Positions 37,101-47,200 of a stretch of DNA of 64,000 nt are shown here, one piece after another (position 1 is the stretch's first letter; every line of letters starts with the position of its first letter). The DNA lies in NCBI GenBank assembly GCA_037127255.1, contig JBANSL010000008.1:10671396-10735395 (forward strand), in the 5' to 3' direction. This DNA comes from Persicaria tinctoria (taxonomy: Eukaryota; Streptophyta; Magnoliopsida; Caryophyllales; Polygonaceae). A model generated the notes under the pieces. It did not search any database. It saw nothing but the letters and a program-made list of their open reading frames with translations, and was not told the origin of the DNA. Made by a program: the position numbers and the translations under genes.

Positions 37101-40100
37101 ATTTATCTTTAGGCACTAGGGTTTCTCTTGAGAGTGTATATATTGTAATCTCTTTTCTTTTGATCAATGAGAAAATCAAGACGGCAATTGCCTCTCAACA
37201 ACGTGCCGAATCCGTCCACGCTCGTTGTTGGCTACGCTCTCACGTCGAAAAAGACCAAGAGTTTTTTGCAGCCAAAGCTCGAGAACGTTGCTAGGTACCA
37301 TATCACTCTAAATTTTAATTTTTGTTTTGAAGAATTTGAAGAGAAAAATGTCAGTATATCATGGAGTGCAATTGTGAGAAATTTTGATTGTAATACTACT
37401 TGATAATAGTAAATAGATCATTGTTTTCTTCCGACTGTTTAACTTTGGTTGCTTCAACGATCCAGTTTTGGTGGGGACTTGGTTCTGCATTCTTAATTTT
37501 GTTCCAGATTCGTCGAATGCTTTGGATCACCTTCGGGAAATTACTGTTGTTGTACAGGGGAAATTTAGACTCTGATTTCTCATTTTGCACTGGCTAAAAG
37601 TTTGTTGAATATTCCGCCGACAGTTGTGGAACTGTTTTTGGGATTCTTACTGTTACAGCTTGGTGGCTGTGCAAGGTTTTGGATTCTTCCCTGCAAATAG
37701 TAGAATATTTCTTGTTTTACCCTGATTACCTCGGTGGTGAATTTTTTTTTTTTTTTTTTTTTTTTTTTGCCAAGGTCGTAGATATCTTCATGTCATTCCA
37801 ATTCTGAAATATTAATTTCCCTCCTTCCCTTGTTATAAATGAAATTGATAGTTCTCCTGTTTTCTGTAAGTAGATCTATTTGAGTCTCAATCCTTAAGTA
37901 TTTGTTTACTTTAGGCCTTTAAGCAGATTCGTAGGTCAGTGATTACTCTATAACAAAGGGGAGCTTAGAAGTTGCTTATGAGGAAGATGCCGCTAATGAT
38001 GTTTATTAGGGATTAGAAATAGTTGGGTGAGGCTTTATAGGTGTGAAAGTTGAAGCTACTTGCCCACTGGTAAAGACTTACATGCTGTCTTGTCTTGTTG
38101 GTCTATGGAGCTTGTTGCATGGTTCTTCTTGGCACACTTTATGTGTAAATAGTTTGTCTATCTAAAATCTCCGTGGATAAGTTTTTCATGAGTCTGTAGA
38201 ATGTATATGGTTTTTGTCTTTCAGAATGGGTATTGAGTATTGACTATTGAATGAATGGTACATATGTGTGTGAGGTTACATCTTTCTTGTTGCTGCTAAC
38301 TGCAACAAAACCTTTGTATTTTGTAGGCTCAAAGGAATTTGTTTTGTTGCCATTGATCTGAGCACTCCCCTTTCTGAACAAGGTCCATTTGACATTTTGC
38401 TACATAAGGTAATGATCTAGTATTCCATTCCAACTTCCCTCTCTAAGTGAAGACGTAAACTGGGAGAAGTCTTATAATTCTGTGAACATCGAACCAATTT
38501 CTGTATATTTGATTATTTTCCCCTTTTTTCTGCAGTTATCTGGAAAAGAATGGCGCCAAATACTTGAGGTTGGAATATATTCCCTCCTTGTGACATTCTT
38601 TATGTTTATGGATGAGTTATAGTAGAGACTAGAGATCATCTGAGCGCTATGTGTTACCGAAATACTGTCTTGTGTCTTCTATAATATCAATCCATGGGTA
38701 TGTAGAAGTCAGTGTTTTTTTCTTTTGCAATTCTTGGGGACGTGCTAACATCCAATGAAAATAATAACATCTCTGGGATTCACCTCAGTTACTTTTCTGT
38801 GACAGACCTATTTGAGCTTTCTGTTTGATAATTTTGGATGTGATTTGAAATCAATGCTTCATAAGTTTCATTAAAGGGCATTAGAGTTAGGAGACTTACG
38901 CTCTCCCCTATGCATTACACAGAATACTATACAGAAAACTTCTGTGTTATGTCCATATTCATCCGGCCCGAGAAAGTTCTTATTTTTTCACTCGTATTGT
39001 GTAATATGATAGAGGTTGAGTAAGTCTAGTGATTGTTCCAAAAGACTATCTAATTCATATTCTCTTCTCTTACCACAAGTTAATGTTGTGCAGGATTATA
39101 GACTAACACATCCAGAAGTCACCGTCCTGGATCCTCCAGATGCCATTCAACACCTCCATAATCGCCAGTCAATGCTGCAAGATGTTGCCAACTTGAATCT
39201 GTCCAACACTTATGGTATGATATCCTTTGATGTTTTGAATGGGTAGTGTTGTATTTGATGACTTCTTCTCACATAAAAACAAGGTCTGCGTTGGTTCTAC
39301 AAGTGGCATATATATCTTTCATTATATGTTATGACAGGGACAGAGAAATTAAGGTAGATGATCCAACTGCAGGTACAGTTGGAGTTCCAAGACAATTAGT
39401 GATACAGGAAGACGCGTCATTCATCCCAGAAGCAGTTGCTGCAGCAAGATTCTCATTTCCTCTCGGTAATGTTATTCTAACCCTGTATTGTTTATTTTTA
39501 AATGGTTTTACTCAATTTGCTTGGGGTAAGAGATTGTACATCTTACCCCCACGACCCTGAGTAGATAAGAAAGTCAACAAGTAAAGTACATTTTAGGAAG
39601 ACTTATTTTTCAGCACTGTCAAATGCTACTACTAGTTACTACTAGAATACTGAAAATCCAATTTATCAAGAAAACCCTTTCTATCTAAGGGTTGTTCTAA
39701 CACATGGAAGTAATAATGCAGTTGCGAAACCTCTATTTGCGGATGGGACTGCAAAGTCACATGCATTATCCCTTGCTTATGACGAATACTCCCTCAAGAA
39801 CCTTGAACCACCTATTGTCTTACAGGAGTTTGTGAACCATGGTAATTTCCATCTCTCCGGCTACTAAACATATGAAGTTATTCCCAAATACTGCTAGTCT
39901 GTCAAATTTGTTTGATTGTGAGGTTCTAATCGTTTTTTTTTTTTATCACTGTGTTGTGTACTTTAGGCGGTGTGCTCTTCAAAGTATACATTGTTGGCGA
40001 GACTATAAAGGTCGTGAGGAGATTCTCATTACCTAATGTTAGTAAACACGAACTGTCAAGAAAGGCTGGAGTGTTCCATTTTCCAAGGGTTTCCTGTGCT

Positions 40101-40701
40101 TCAGCTTCAGCAGATGATGCAGATCTTGCTCCAAGTGTTGGTGGTAAGCTATTGGAAATCTATCTATCTTAGAACAAAAATCCTTTACTGCATCTATGGA
40201 ACCCACTAAATTTGTTCTTTAACCCTCCCTCCCTTGCAGAGCATCCACCTCGTCCTTTATTGGAAAAGTTAGGAAGAGAACTTCGTCGACGACTAGTATG
40301 CATTTTCCTAATTCCCCTAATTGCTATGAAAATCTGCGTTACTGCATATTCTGTTGGCCCATTTAGGTCATGCCAACGACGTCTAATGTAATCAACCATT
40401 TGCCTTCTTTGTGGGTTCTTGCAGGGGCTGCGGCTCTTCAATCTAGACATTATCCGAGAACACGGGAGCCGGAATAAGTTTTATGTCATTGACATCAATT
40501 ACTTCCCGGGTAAGTGCAAAGGACTTGAGTAACAAAACTGATCCTTGCGGTATATATAACAAGATTCGATACATTCTCACAACAGGCGATCAATTTGCAA
40601 CAGGTTACGGAAAAATGCCCGAGTATGAGCATATATTTACAGACTTCCTTTTGAGCCTAGTAGAGAGCAAGCACAACAAGCATCTGACAAATGGGCATTG
40701 A
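34189..40701 (+). CDS. ITPK: Inositol tetrakisphosphate 1-kinase, exon 1 split by Copia
   Basis: Exons: 34189-34308 plus 37206-37294 (one exon, split), 38327-38408, 38537-38569, 39094-39214, 39373-39465, 39722-39841, 39967-40143, 40240-40295, 40425-40509 and 40604-40701. All introns are GT-AG with matching phases. Without the insert and one copy of its target duplication the sum is 1,074 nt, i.e. 357 residues, the usual ITPK length. ITPK is an ATP-grasp kinase that phosphorylates inositol phosphates on the route to phytate. Family blocks seen are [48 protein letters not shown] and [15 protein letters not shown]. No other lesion is seen. From the native ATG, translation enters the LTR and stops at 34378-34380 after 63 residues, so the original product is lost in this allele. 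An ATG in the 3' LTR (37167) could restart in frame. Confidence 0.93.
34304..34308 (+). repeat. Copia target-site duplication, left copy
   Basis: ACGTG directly precedes the 5' LTR and belongs to ITPK codons Asp-Val. The right copy is at 37201-37205. Confidence 0.95.
34309..34468 (+). repeat. 5' LTR of the Copia element
   Basis: 160 bp beginning TATTGGCGG and ending CTCTCAACA, with no difference by eye from the 3' LTR. It holds a TATATAT motif and an ATG. Confidence 0.96.
34469..34480 (+). promoter_or_regulatory. Primer binding site
   Basis: TGGTATCGGAGC abuts the 5' LTR and differs by one base from the common plant initiator-Met-tRNA site (TGGTATCAGAGC). Confidence 0.85.
34544..37033 (+). 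CDS. Copia polyprotein, in-frame deletion of reverse transcriptase (829 aa)
   Basis: A single open frame. Order by residue: N-terminal gag (1-280), zinc knuckle [14 protein letters not shown] (about 282-296), protease with WILDTGAS (about 406-413), integrase zinc region (HRRLGH to CAIC, about 539-570), and integrase catalytic core with [15 protein letters not shown] and a Glu in [12 protein letters not shown] (about 600-705). At about residue 706 the protein jumps to [16 protein letters not shown], the start of Copia RNase H, and continues to the normal C-terminus. The reverse transcriptase domain, normally between them, is missing with the frame intact. Family polyproteins are usually about 1,300-1,450 aa. 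The stop overlaps the polypurine tract. The copy cannot make cDNA itself, so a relative must have supplied RT. Confidence 0.95.
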   Translation: MSSSSDDENPTANTPRKPLTLDPTSYYYLHPSDNPGMNIAPVILKGTNFQEWEKGLRNSFRAKRKHKFLDGSIQKPADTSADIEDWWSVNSMLVGWILQSIDPSLRSSISYNDTVKDLWDSLRQRFSVGNAPRIHQLRTEIARSELGGQTVDAYFARLQHLWNELNTYVPPLSCECGGCTCELNSKLQKRREEECVHQFLMGLDATTYGTMRSTVFAKDTLPGINRVYSLAVQEEQSMSSNLEKQAKADAVAFAATRPPRGGGRPQPKSDMDRSIDRSKLTCTHCQKQGHKVSSCFQLIGFPEWWGELRQNKGSTSSQSRGRNGSSPNPAPTAPSPGNQPHTRSPAVANAAGSIQAPGSAPSFTDQDRAALRPALTDAQWASMMEMFKNFQASNPSQDHLMGKASDRWILDTGASYHMTGRIDLLYDLQPISPIQILLPDRTLSQAVQAGSVAIGTDLIIPNVLFVPSFHCNLISFQTLISEQRLLVTLTDKLCVIQDRFTRTVTGAGEAGGGVYWLVGSCARSAGFAGSLSKSSGDSALWHRRLGHPSFQSIYALPGFSFDKSVPKDNCAICLEAKQTRASFPVSFNKAVEFFELIHVDVWGPYRVPSTSGAHYFLTVVDDLSRSVWVYLMISKTEVVQLLQGFCALVRTQFNKVVKRVRADNGTEFMPLRDYFASSGIIFETSCIYTPQQNGRVERKHRHLLNVKQPTVSRSSAEAEYRAMAAACCELLWLRSLLRSLGVVHTSPMRLFCDSQSALHLAANPVFHERTKHIEIDCHFVRDLLTAGIVETSHVRTNEQLADIMTKALGRQQFTYLLRKLGIRDLHAPT
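37031..37040 (+). promoter_or_regulatory. Polypurine tract
   Basis: TGAGGGGGAG abuts the 3' LTR and contains the polyprotein stop codon. Confidence 0.85.
37041..37200 (+). repeat. 3' LTR of the Copia element, with in-frame ATG for ITPK
   Basis: 160 bp, identical to the 5' LTR. An ATG at 37167 reads [11 protein letters not shown] and then runs, via the target duplication, into the ITPK exon in frame (NVPNPST). A TATATAT motif at 37137-37143 could position transcription near that ATG. Confidence 0.9.
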
Positions 40702-42388
40702 GATAACTCGAACATACGGATGTGAAGAAATGACATACGGTTCGAAAGATTGTGGGTCTGAGAGGAAAAAGAGAGATGGTAATGATGTGCCCCTAAGGTA
40801 GAAAGAAGTAAGAGAGGCACTCCATGAGAGCATTCAAATCAGAGGGGAGATATGCCATTTAGAGAGTCAAAAATGGTTTGGTTTGTTCTGTTTTCTGTGG
40901 CTTGCAGCTGTGCTTGTGGATGGCGATGTTGTGCCAAATCGCAACCCCTGGGCTCGGGCTTCAGTTTTGTAAAGAGATGGCTGTTTGAAATTGAAATAAA
41001 ATAAGCTGTGGTTATCAAAAAGAAGAAATAAATTAAGTTGTCATTATGAAACATGTTCTTGTTGGGGTTGGACTAGCCTAAGAGGCCCGAGCAACATAAT
41101 TTTAGGGCCCAAGTTCATATTTTTAATTTGGATTTCTTTTTTTAAAGTCCAGTTCGATCTTTTAGGTATGGTATGATTCTTGTAAATAGTTAACTCTCCC
41201 GCTCGCGGTTGATTTCATGTTTTCAAGATGATTCGAATTTCTAATCCCTTGTCATTGGGTGAGGTGCTTGTTACTTGTTAGAAAGAGAGCGTCTTGAATT
41301 GAAGAACGTGAGAATTGAACCCAAGACATTTTGTTTCTCTTTCCTTCCTTCCTTATTTCCTTTACCAATTGGGTTAGATTGCATTCTTATTTCAAATAGC
41401 ATTTAAAGATGTTATATTACCTTAAAAATACTAAATATATGTAAAAAAAATATTTTTTTTATATTTTTTTCCGGCTAGGGGGTGCTCGAGCACCCCTTAG
41501 CACCCCTAGCTCCACCACTGTGCTCTTAGATGGATTGAAAATGCTCGGGTGGCGCTTGCAAGTGCTCAACAATGCACGAGCAAAGTGCTCGGGCAACGCT
41601 CAGGCACTGTTGGGGCACAACTGCACAAGGGTGATGATTAGGGTTTTGTGTGGGCAGTTGTTGGTGATTGTAATTAAAGCCGAATGTGTTTGGATGCAAT
41701 TGCAAATGCGAAAGCTAGAGTTTTGAGGTTGGGATTGTAGAACAACTAGTCAAATGCTCCACAATTAATTTCAATCTTTTTTTATTCCATGTGAGTTATA
41801 AATATTTATAGGGAAACCAAATCTAGTTTCTAACTAGATAATCTCTAACTTAATTCTATATATAACAATAAGATAGAAACTAATTCATAATATAAATACG
41901 GGTTGTCTATTATGTGCTCTAATGACATATGATTGATACTTTATTGGGAAAGAATATCCTAAAAAGATGAATAAACCCTATAATCTAATTTAAAAATGGA
42001 TAAATCGGGTGAATCTAAGAGAAATATTTCCCAATTGGACTTCTTATGGGTATTGGATAGAAAAACCGATATAAATATATCCTAACTAAATGCTTATTAA
42101 GAAAGTCATAAGACTTTCCTGATTTGTTTATTCAGCCTAACTAAAAATTCGTAAAATAAGTAATTTCACAATTAGACTCCAATTAATATAGGAATTACTA
42201 AAAATAGAAACTAATAAAAATAACTAAATAAAATCTAGTCTAATATTTTCTCCATGGACTCCCAAGGTGTAGCCTTCTTGTTAGTCTTGAGAAGCACACC
42301 TCTCTCCTCAAGTAGTGTTCAAACTGCACTTCATTCGTCGTCTAGATTAACGTTATTATTTGACTCACATAAGGTAATCCTTGACTAC
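40702..42388. other. Intergenic with hAT remnant
   Basis: After the ITPK 3' region no gene is seen. 41250-41520 is a reverse, truncated copy of the hAT family at 53346-54062. Confidence 0.5.
41411..41520 (-). mobile_element. hAT-like element, truncated, reverse
   Basis: Read in reverse it starts CAGTGGTGGAGCTAGGGGTG, then the GGGGTGCT-rich tract and the AT-rich part shared with 53346-54062. The other terminus is missing. Confidence 0.5.
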
Positions 42389-42397
42389 ATCAAATTC

Positions 42398-42581
42398 GGG
42401 ATCAAATCGTATGTCCCCCTGTTTGGCCCTCCCCGGTGTCCCCTCCTCACGGTTCAACATTAAAAAAAAAAACAAAAAAACAAAAAAACAAAAAAAGTAG
42501 ATTAAAACATTAAAAAGTTGGGTAATTTTGTGAGAGGGGATAGGGGAAGGGGACAGGGGAAGGGACAGAGGATTTGATCCC
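42398..42581. mobile_element. Small Mutator-like MITE
   Basis: 184 bp, ends GGGATCAAATC and GATTTGATCCC, perfect 9-bp target duplication ATCAAATTC at 42389-42397 and 42582-42590. CCCC/GGGG-rich arms surround an A-rich loop. Confidence 0.85.
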
Positions 42582-43103
42582 ATCAAATTCCCCCGGCAAA
42601 TTCGCAACATTTGGCAATTACAGACTTTACAGTTGTGTTTTTTAAGGAGCTAAAAACTAAAGAAAATAAATTTATAAAAAAAATAATACTTATTACTAAT
42701 ATCAATTTGTAAAAAAATTGATTAAAAAAGTAAAATGCACCGTGGGATATTTGGGCCAACTCGATTTTACATAAAGGCCCATCCAATTGGGATTTTTATT
42801 TTCATGGTGTTCAATTTATTGAAGGCTTTCGATTTGAATCAACACCTCCAAATCAGTGCTCTAATATTATGCCTGACAACTTACCTGAAATCCACTGTGA
42901 TGTTGTTCGTTTGTTTTGGCTCACTGATTGTTTATTACTCTCATCTTCGCTATCTATTGGTGCCTAAAACCCCGGTGCTATAGGTCTCCTCTTCACCATG
43001 TACCCCCCGATTTTCGGGCCTTGAACAATCTGCTGATACTGGGGTTATCTTTGCTCCTATCTCCAGGTTTGATGAAGTACTGTCTGTGCTAAGTTATGTC
43101 TCT

Positions 43104-44246
43104 ATGAACATGAGTCTTGCCTTGGCTGTCGTAATGCTCTGTTCTAATCGCCATTGTATCTTAACTAGAACACGTCCCTATCAGGAAATCCCTTATGATG
43201 TTTATCTGAGGTATATAAGACTTAGATTCTTGCTTATCATCTTCTGTAATTCCTGGGTGGCTGGATTCAAATCTGATTATGATGTTGGACTGGTGTTCAG
43301 TAGTTCTGTTAAATTAATTGATAAAATCCTCTATGGAGTAGTAAGTAATCTCGCTCAAATCAATCCTGCTGAATCGCCCATAGCACCTATTGTTGCTCCT
43401 CGTGTCTCCTTTGTTAAGTCTCACGAGTCGGAGCAGCTAGGTGCTTATGAGTTTTGTACTTCCGCCCCCGGGTTTTGCAAGCTTGATTCTAAGATATGGT
43501 TCACATTGCCTCTGCTGAAGGGATTGGGAAAAAATTCCAACTCAATTGAATTCACTTATACCTTTATCAAGTTGATTTGGTTTTCTTTGTTTGCCAAATC
43601 ATATAAATGCGTTCATACTCAGCTAACGTGTTTCTTTGAGAAAGTGGTGTGGTGGAAACTCTGCCGGAAGGATGGCATGTTCACTTCGACGGTAACCAAA
43701 GGCTTTTTGTCTTCATCCTATGCGTTTACTGTCTGGTGCAACTGGTGTGGCTGGGTGTGCTTCATCCTTGCTAATCTCAGGTCGGATTACGAGCTCCCGT
43801 TTGTATCTATGATCATTTATGGTTATGTTTGCTGCCTTTGTAAGCACTGTACCCATGAGCTTAGATTATTTTTTTTGAGCTCCCATTACATAGTGGATAT
43901 CCATTTAATCTATTTGTGTTACACTGTCAAATCCCCATTGAATCCTCAATTTGTTTTAAATAAATCACTATGTACATATGTTCTTGTCCCAGCTAAGTAT
44001 ACCTTGTTGGTGTCTTGGTTTGGTGTCCCTCATTTGATTAAAATAGAATGGAAACTTCAATTAAATGATTTCAATGTGCTTGAATCTGAGTTGTATGCAT
44101 TCTCTTTTCGTGAAATATTAAGTGAAACAATTGTGTCAATTAATACGTTTTCAGTGAAACCTCTCTTCAACAAATTATTAGAAAAAATACTTTTCGTTAT
44201 GAGGATCCTTAAATCTCGTCCTCATACCTCCGATTGGTTTAGATGA
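43104..44246 (+). CDS. LINE ORF1-position protein, family not recognised (380 aa)
   Basis: This frame lies in the ORF1 position. From the ATG at 43104 (MNMSLALAVV) it encodes 380 residues; the same frame is open from 42984, right after a TAG. Its stop TGA overlaps the ORF2 start as ATGA (44243-44246). Plant L1 ORF1 proteins normally have a DUF4283-like RNA-binding region and a CCHC zinc knuckle; neither is visible. Instead the product is rich in aromatic and aliphatic residues with clustered cysteines (WCNWCGWVC, VCCLCKHC). A frame this long is very unlikely by chance in AT-rich DNA, so it may be translated, but it could also be a diverged or frame-mixed ORF1. Function is unknown. Confidence 0.5.
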   Translation: MNMSLALAVVMLCSNRHCILTRTRPYQEIPYDVYLRYIRLRFLLIIFCNSWVAGFKSDYDVGLVFSSSVKLIDKILYGVVSNLAQINPAESPIAPIVAPRVSFVKSHESEQLGAYEFCTSAPGFCKLDSKIWFTLPLLKGLGKNSNSIEFTYTFIKLIWFSLFAKSYKCVHTQLTCFFEKVVWWKLCRKDGMFTSTVTKGFLSSSYAFTVWCNWCGWVCFILANLRSDYELPFVSMIIYGYVCCLCKHCTHELRLFFLSSHYIVDIHLIYLCYTVKSPLNPQFVLNKSLCTYVLVPAKYTLLVSWFGVPHLIKIEWKLQLNDFNVLESELYAFSFREILSETIVSINTFSVKPLFNKLLEKILFVMRILKSRPHTSDWFR

Positions 44247-47200
44247 AGATCAGCTATTGGAACTGTAGAGGTATAGGGAAAACAACTTTTTGGACGGAAA
44301 TTAATTCTTTGTGCAAAAATGAGCATATCCAAATGATGGCTTTAGCAGAAACTAAATCTGAGCTCATTCCCGAAGACAAATTATGGAAATACGCTGGCTT
44401 TGATGTGGCTATCTGGTCGCCTGCTACTGGGCGCTCAGGTGGGCTTGGTATCTTATGGAAAACCCACCAATTGTCGAATGAAATTATTTCTGTAGAAATT
44501 CACCTTCCTCGTATCATAGGTTTACGTTATGAAAATGTAAATGATAATTTTAAGACTCTCCTTCTATTTGTGTATGCCCCTCCGGTCCCTAATGAGAAGG
44601 ACTCGTTCTGGGAAACACTAACTTCAATTGTGAATGCTTCGTCTCTCCCATGTATTGTTTTAGGAGATCTAAATGAAATTTTATGTAGTTCGGACAAACT
44701 TGGAGGAGCTGACTCCCGTTTCTCCCGGTTTACTAGACTCCTAAATTTTAAAAATGACTGTTCGCTCTCGGATCTTCCTACTTACGGGAACCCATTCACA
44801 TGGAGAAAGAATCAAGAGGAAGAAAACAACATTCGTGAAAAGTTGGATCGGGTTCTTGTCCATCCCCAAATCCTTCATAAATTCCCCAACCTAATTACCA
44901 ATAATGGGGCCTTTTCAACATCAGATCACTGTCCCATATCAATAACACTTGAGAATAATACTACTTTCAAAGCTCCTCCTTTCAAGTTTGAAAACACTTG
45001 GCTTCAACGGAAGGACTTCCGCAACATCGTCAAACAATCCTGGCGAGCTTCTTGCCCAGGTTCTACTATGTTTCAACTTATTTTTAAACAAAAAATTCTT
45101 AAGAAAAAAGCAAAGGAATGGAATAAGTTAACCTTTGGAAATATCTTTCGTCATTTGAAAGAGGTGGAGAATGAATTGCTTAAAATACAATCAGCAGGAT
45201 TAGTAAATAACATACAAAGAACCAACAGTAAGGAAAACTGCCTCATTAGAAAAAAGGAAAAACTACTTCTGTTTCAGAAAACCTTTTGGAATCAAAGAGC
45301 TAAAACGAAGCATCTGAAGTTGTCAGACTCTAACACTTCGTATTTTCATCGTGTTGCCTCTGGTAGAAGACATAGGAAACAGATTCGCAACATAACTATT
45401 GCAGAAGGCACGTTAATAGTAGGAGAGGAAAGTGTTAGAAATGAAATTAAAAATGATTTCGAAAAAAGATTCAAGAAGGAATCAATCGACGATAGACTTC
45501 TAAATGAAATGCTTAACCTAATCCATCCTTCCATCACAACTGAGGAAAATGAGTTCCTCATTCGACATCCGTCGAACAATGAAATCAAAACTGCAGTGTT
45601 TAGTTTGGGTAAAAATAAATCTCCAGGTCCGGATGGGATAACTGCCGAATTCTATAAGAAGTATTGGGACATTGTTGGTGTATCGATTATTAGAGCTGTT
45701 AAAGGTTTTTTTAACTCCGGAAAAATACTTAAACAAATAAACCACACGTTTATCTCACTACTACCAAAGCGAGACAACCCTTCTACCACAAGTCACTACT
45801 GTCCAATCAGCTTATGCTCAACATTATATAAAATCATATCAAAAATTTTGACAGAAAGAATCAAGACAATCATCGGTAAACTAATCCACCCTTTACAGGG
45901 TGCGTTTGTTTCAGATAGGGCCATTCAAGATAATGTTTTAATAGCTCACGAAATCTTCCACTCTTTTAGGTCTCGTTCGGGCCGTGAGGGATGGTTGGCG
46001 ATAAAACTAGATATGGAGAAAGCATACGACAGAGTTGATTGGAACTTTACAAAGAAGATCTTAGAAAAATTTGGTTTTCACCATACTTTCATCGCCTGGG
46101 TGATGGAATGCGTAACGACTGTTTCCTTCTCAGTGCTAGTTAACAATGGTCCTACCGATATGTTCCTCCCCTCTCGTGGTCTCCGCCAGGGAGATCCTTT
46201 ATCCCCTTTCTTGTTTATCCTGGGTGCAGAAATCCTCGCACGGAAACTCTCGACGGAAACTAATTTGGATAACAGTCCGATTGGTTTTTCCTTCGACAGG
46301 AATGGCCCTCGGGTCCCTTTCCTATCTTTTGCTGATGACATCATCATTTTCACAAGGGGCAGTGTTGACGCTGGGAAAAGGATTAAGACAATAATTGATT
46401 CTTATTGTAGAGTCTCGGGACAAAAAGTCAATTATCATAAATCATGTTTCCAAGCTACAAAAGGCATTTCAAACTCTAGGATTTTAGAGCTTAGCAGCTG
46501 CTTGAATATCACTAACGAGAACTCATTGGAAAAATATCTCGGCTGCCCGATTATTAATGGCAGAGTGAACAAACATACTTTTGAAGACATAATCTGTAAA
46601 TCTAAAGAACAACTAAGCAAATGGCGCGCCGATGCCTTATCTCAACAAGGACGCACAATCCTAATCAATACAAACTTATCTGCCAAACCACTGTATACAA
46701 TGCAAAACTTTCTTCTACCCGCTTCAATACATAAAGAGCTGGACCAGATTAATAGGACTTTCTTCTGGAATAAAGATCTTCAACATTGTCCGCTTATTAG
46801 CTGGGATAGGATTTGCAGACCAAAGAAGTGTGGGGGATTAGGGCTTAGGAAGTCCAAAGAGATGAATGAAGCCCTTCAAATGAAATTATTATGGAAAATT
46901 TTGGCTGAACCAGACAATGTATGGGTTAAACTAATTCAACACAAGTATTTACGCACTCCTAACATTCTTGAATATAAGAAACGAGGAGATTCCTCCTGGC
47001 AATGGGCTAAGCTGACAACTCTTATCGATAAATTCAAATCGGGGCTTATCTGGTCAGTTGGAAATGGGAAATCTATCAAATTCTGGACGGATAATTGGAT
47101 CACAACCTCATCTCTGCAGTCTAGGGAAGGTTGCCCCGAAATCGGGAACATGAAAGAAACCGTTAGTGAATACATTATGGGAGGTAAATGGTGGATGGAA

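Larger units (their letters stand above)
34309..37200 (+). mobile_element. Copia LTR retrotransposon, RT-deleted
   Basis: 2,892 bp with two identical 160-bp LTRs, an initiator-Met-tRNA primer site (TGGTATCGGAGC) right after the left LTR, a polypurine tract before the right LTR, and a 5-bp target duplication ACGTG. The order protease, integrase, RNase H marks it as Copia (Ty1-type). LTR termini are TA...CA rather than TG...CA. Identical LTRs indicate a recent insertion. Confidence 0.97.

Noticed and set aside
42735..42983. Open frame just upstream of LINE ORF1, in the same frame
   Set aside because: It crosses the LINE 5' boundary fixed by the 13-bp duplication (42841-42853), so its first part is flanking DNA and not part of the element.
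43086..43103. Upstream GTG start for the LINE ORF1-like frame
   Set aside because: Eukaryotic initiation at GTG is unlikely; the first ATG in frame is 43104, although the open frame itself reaches back to 42984.
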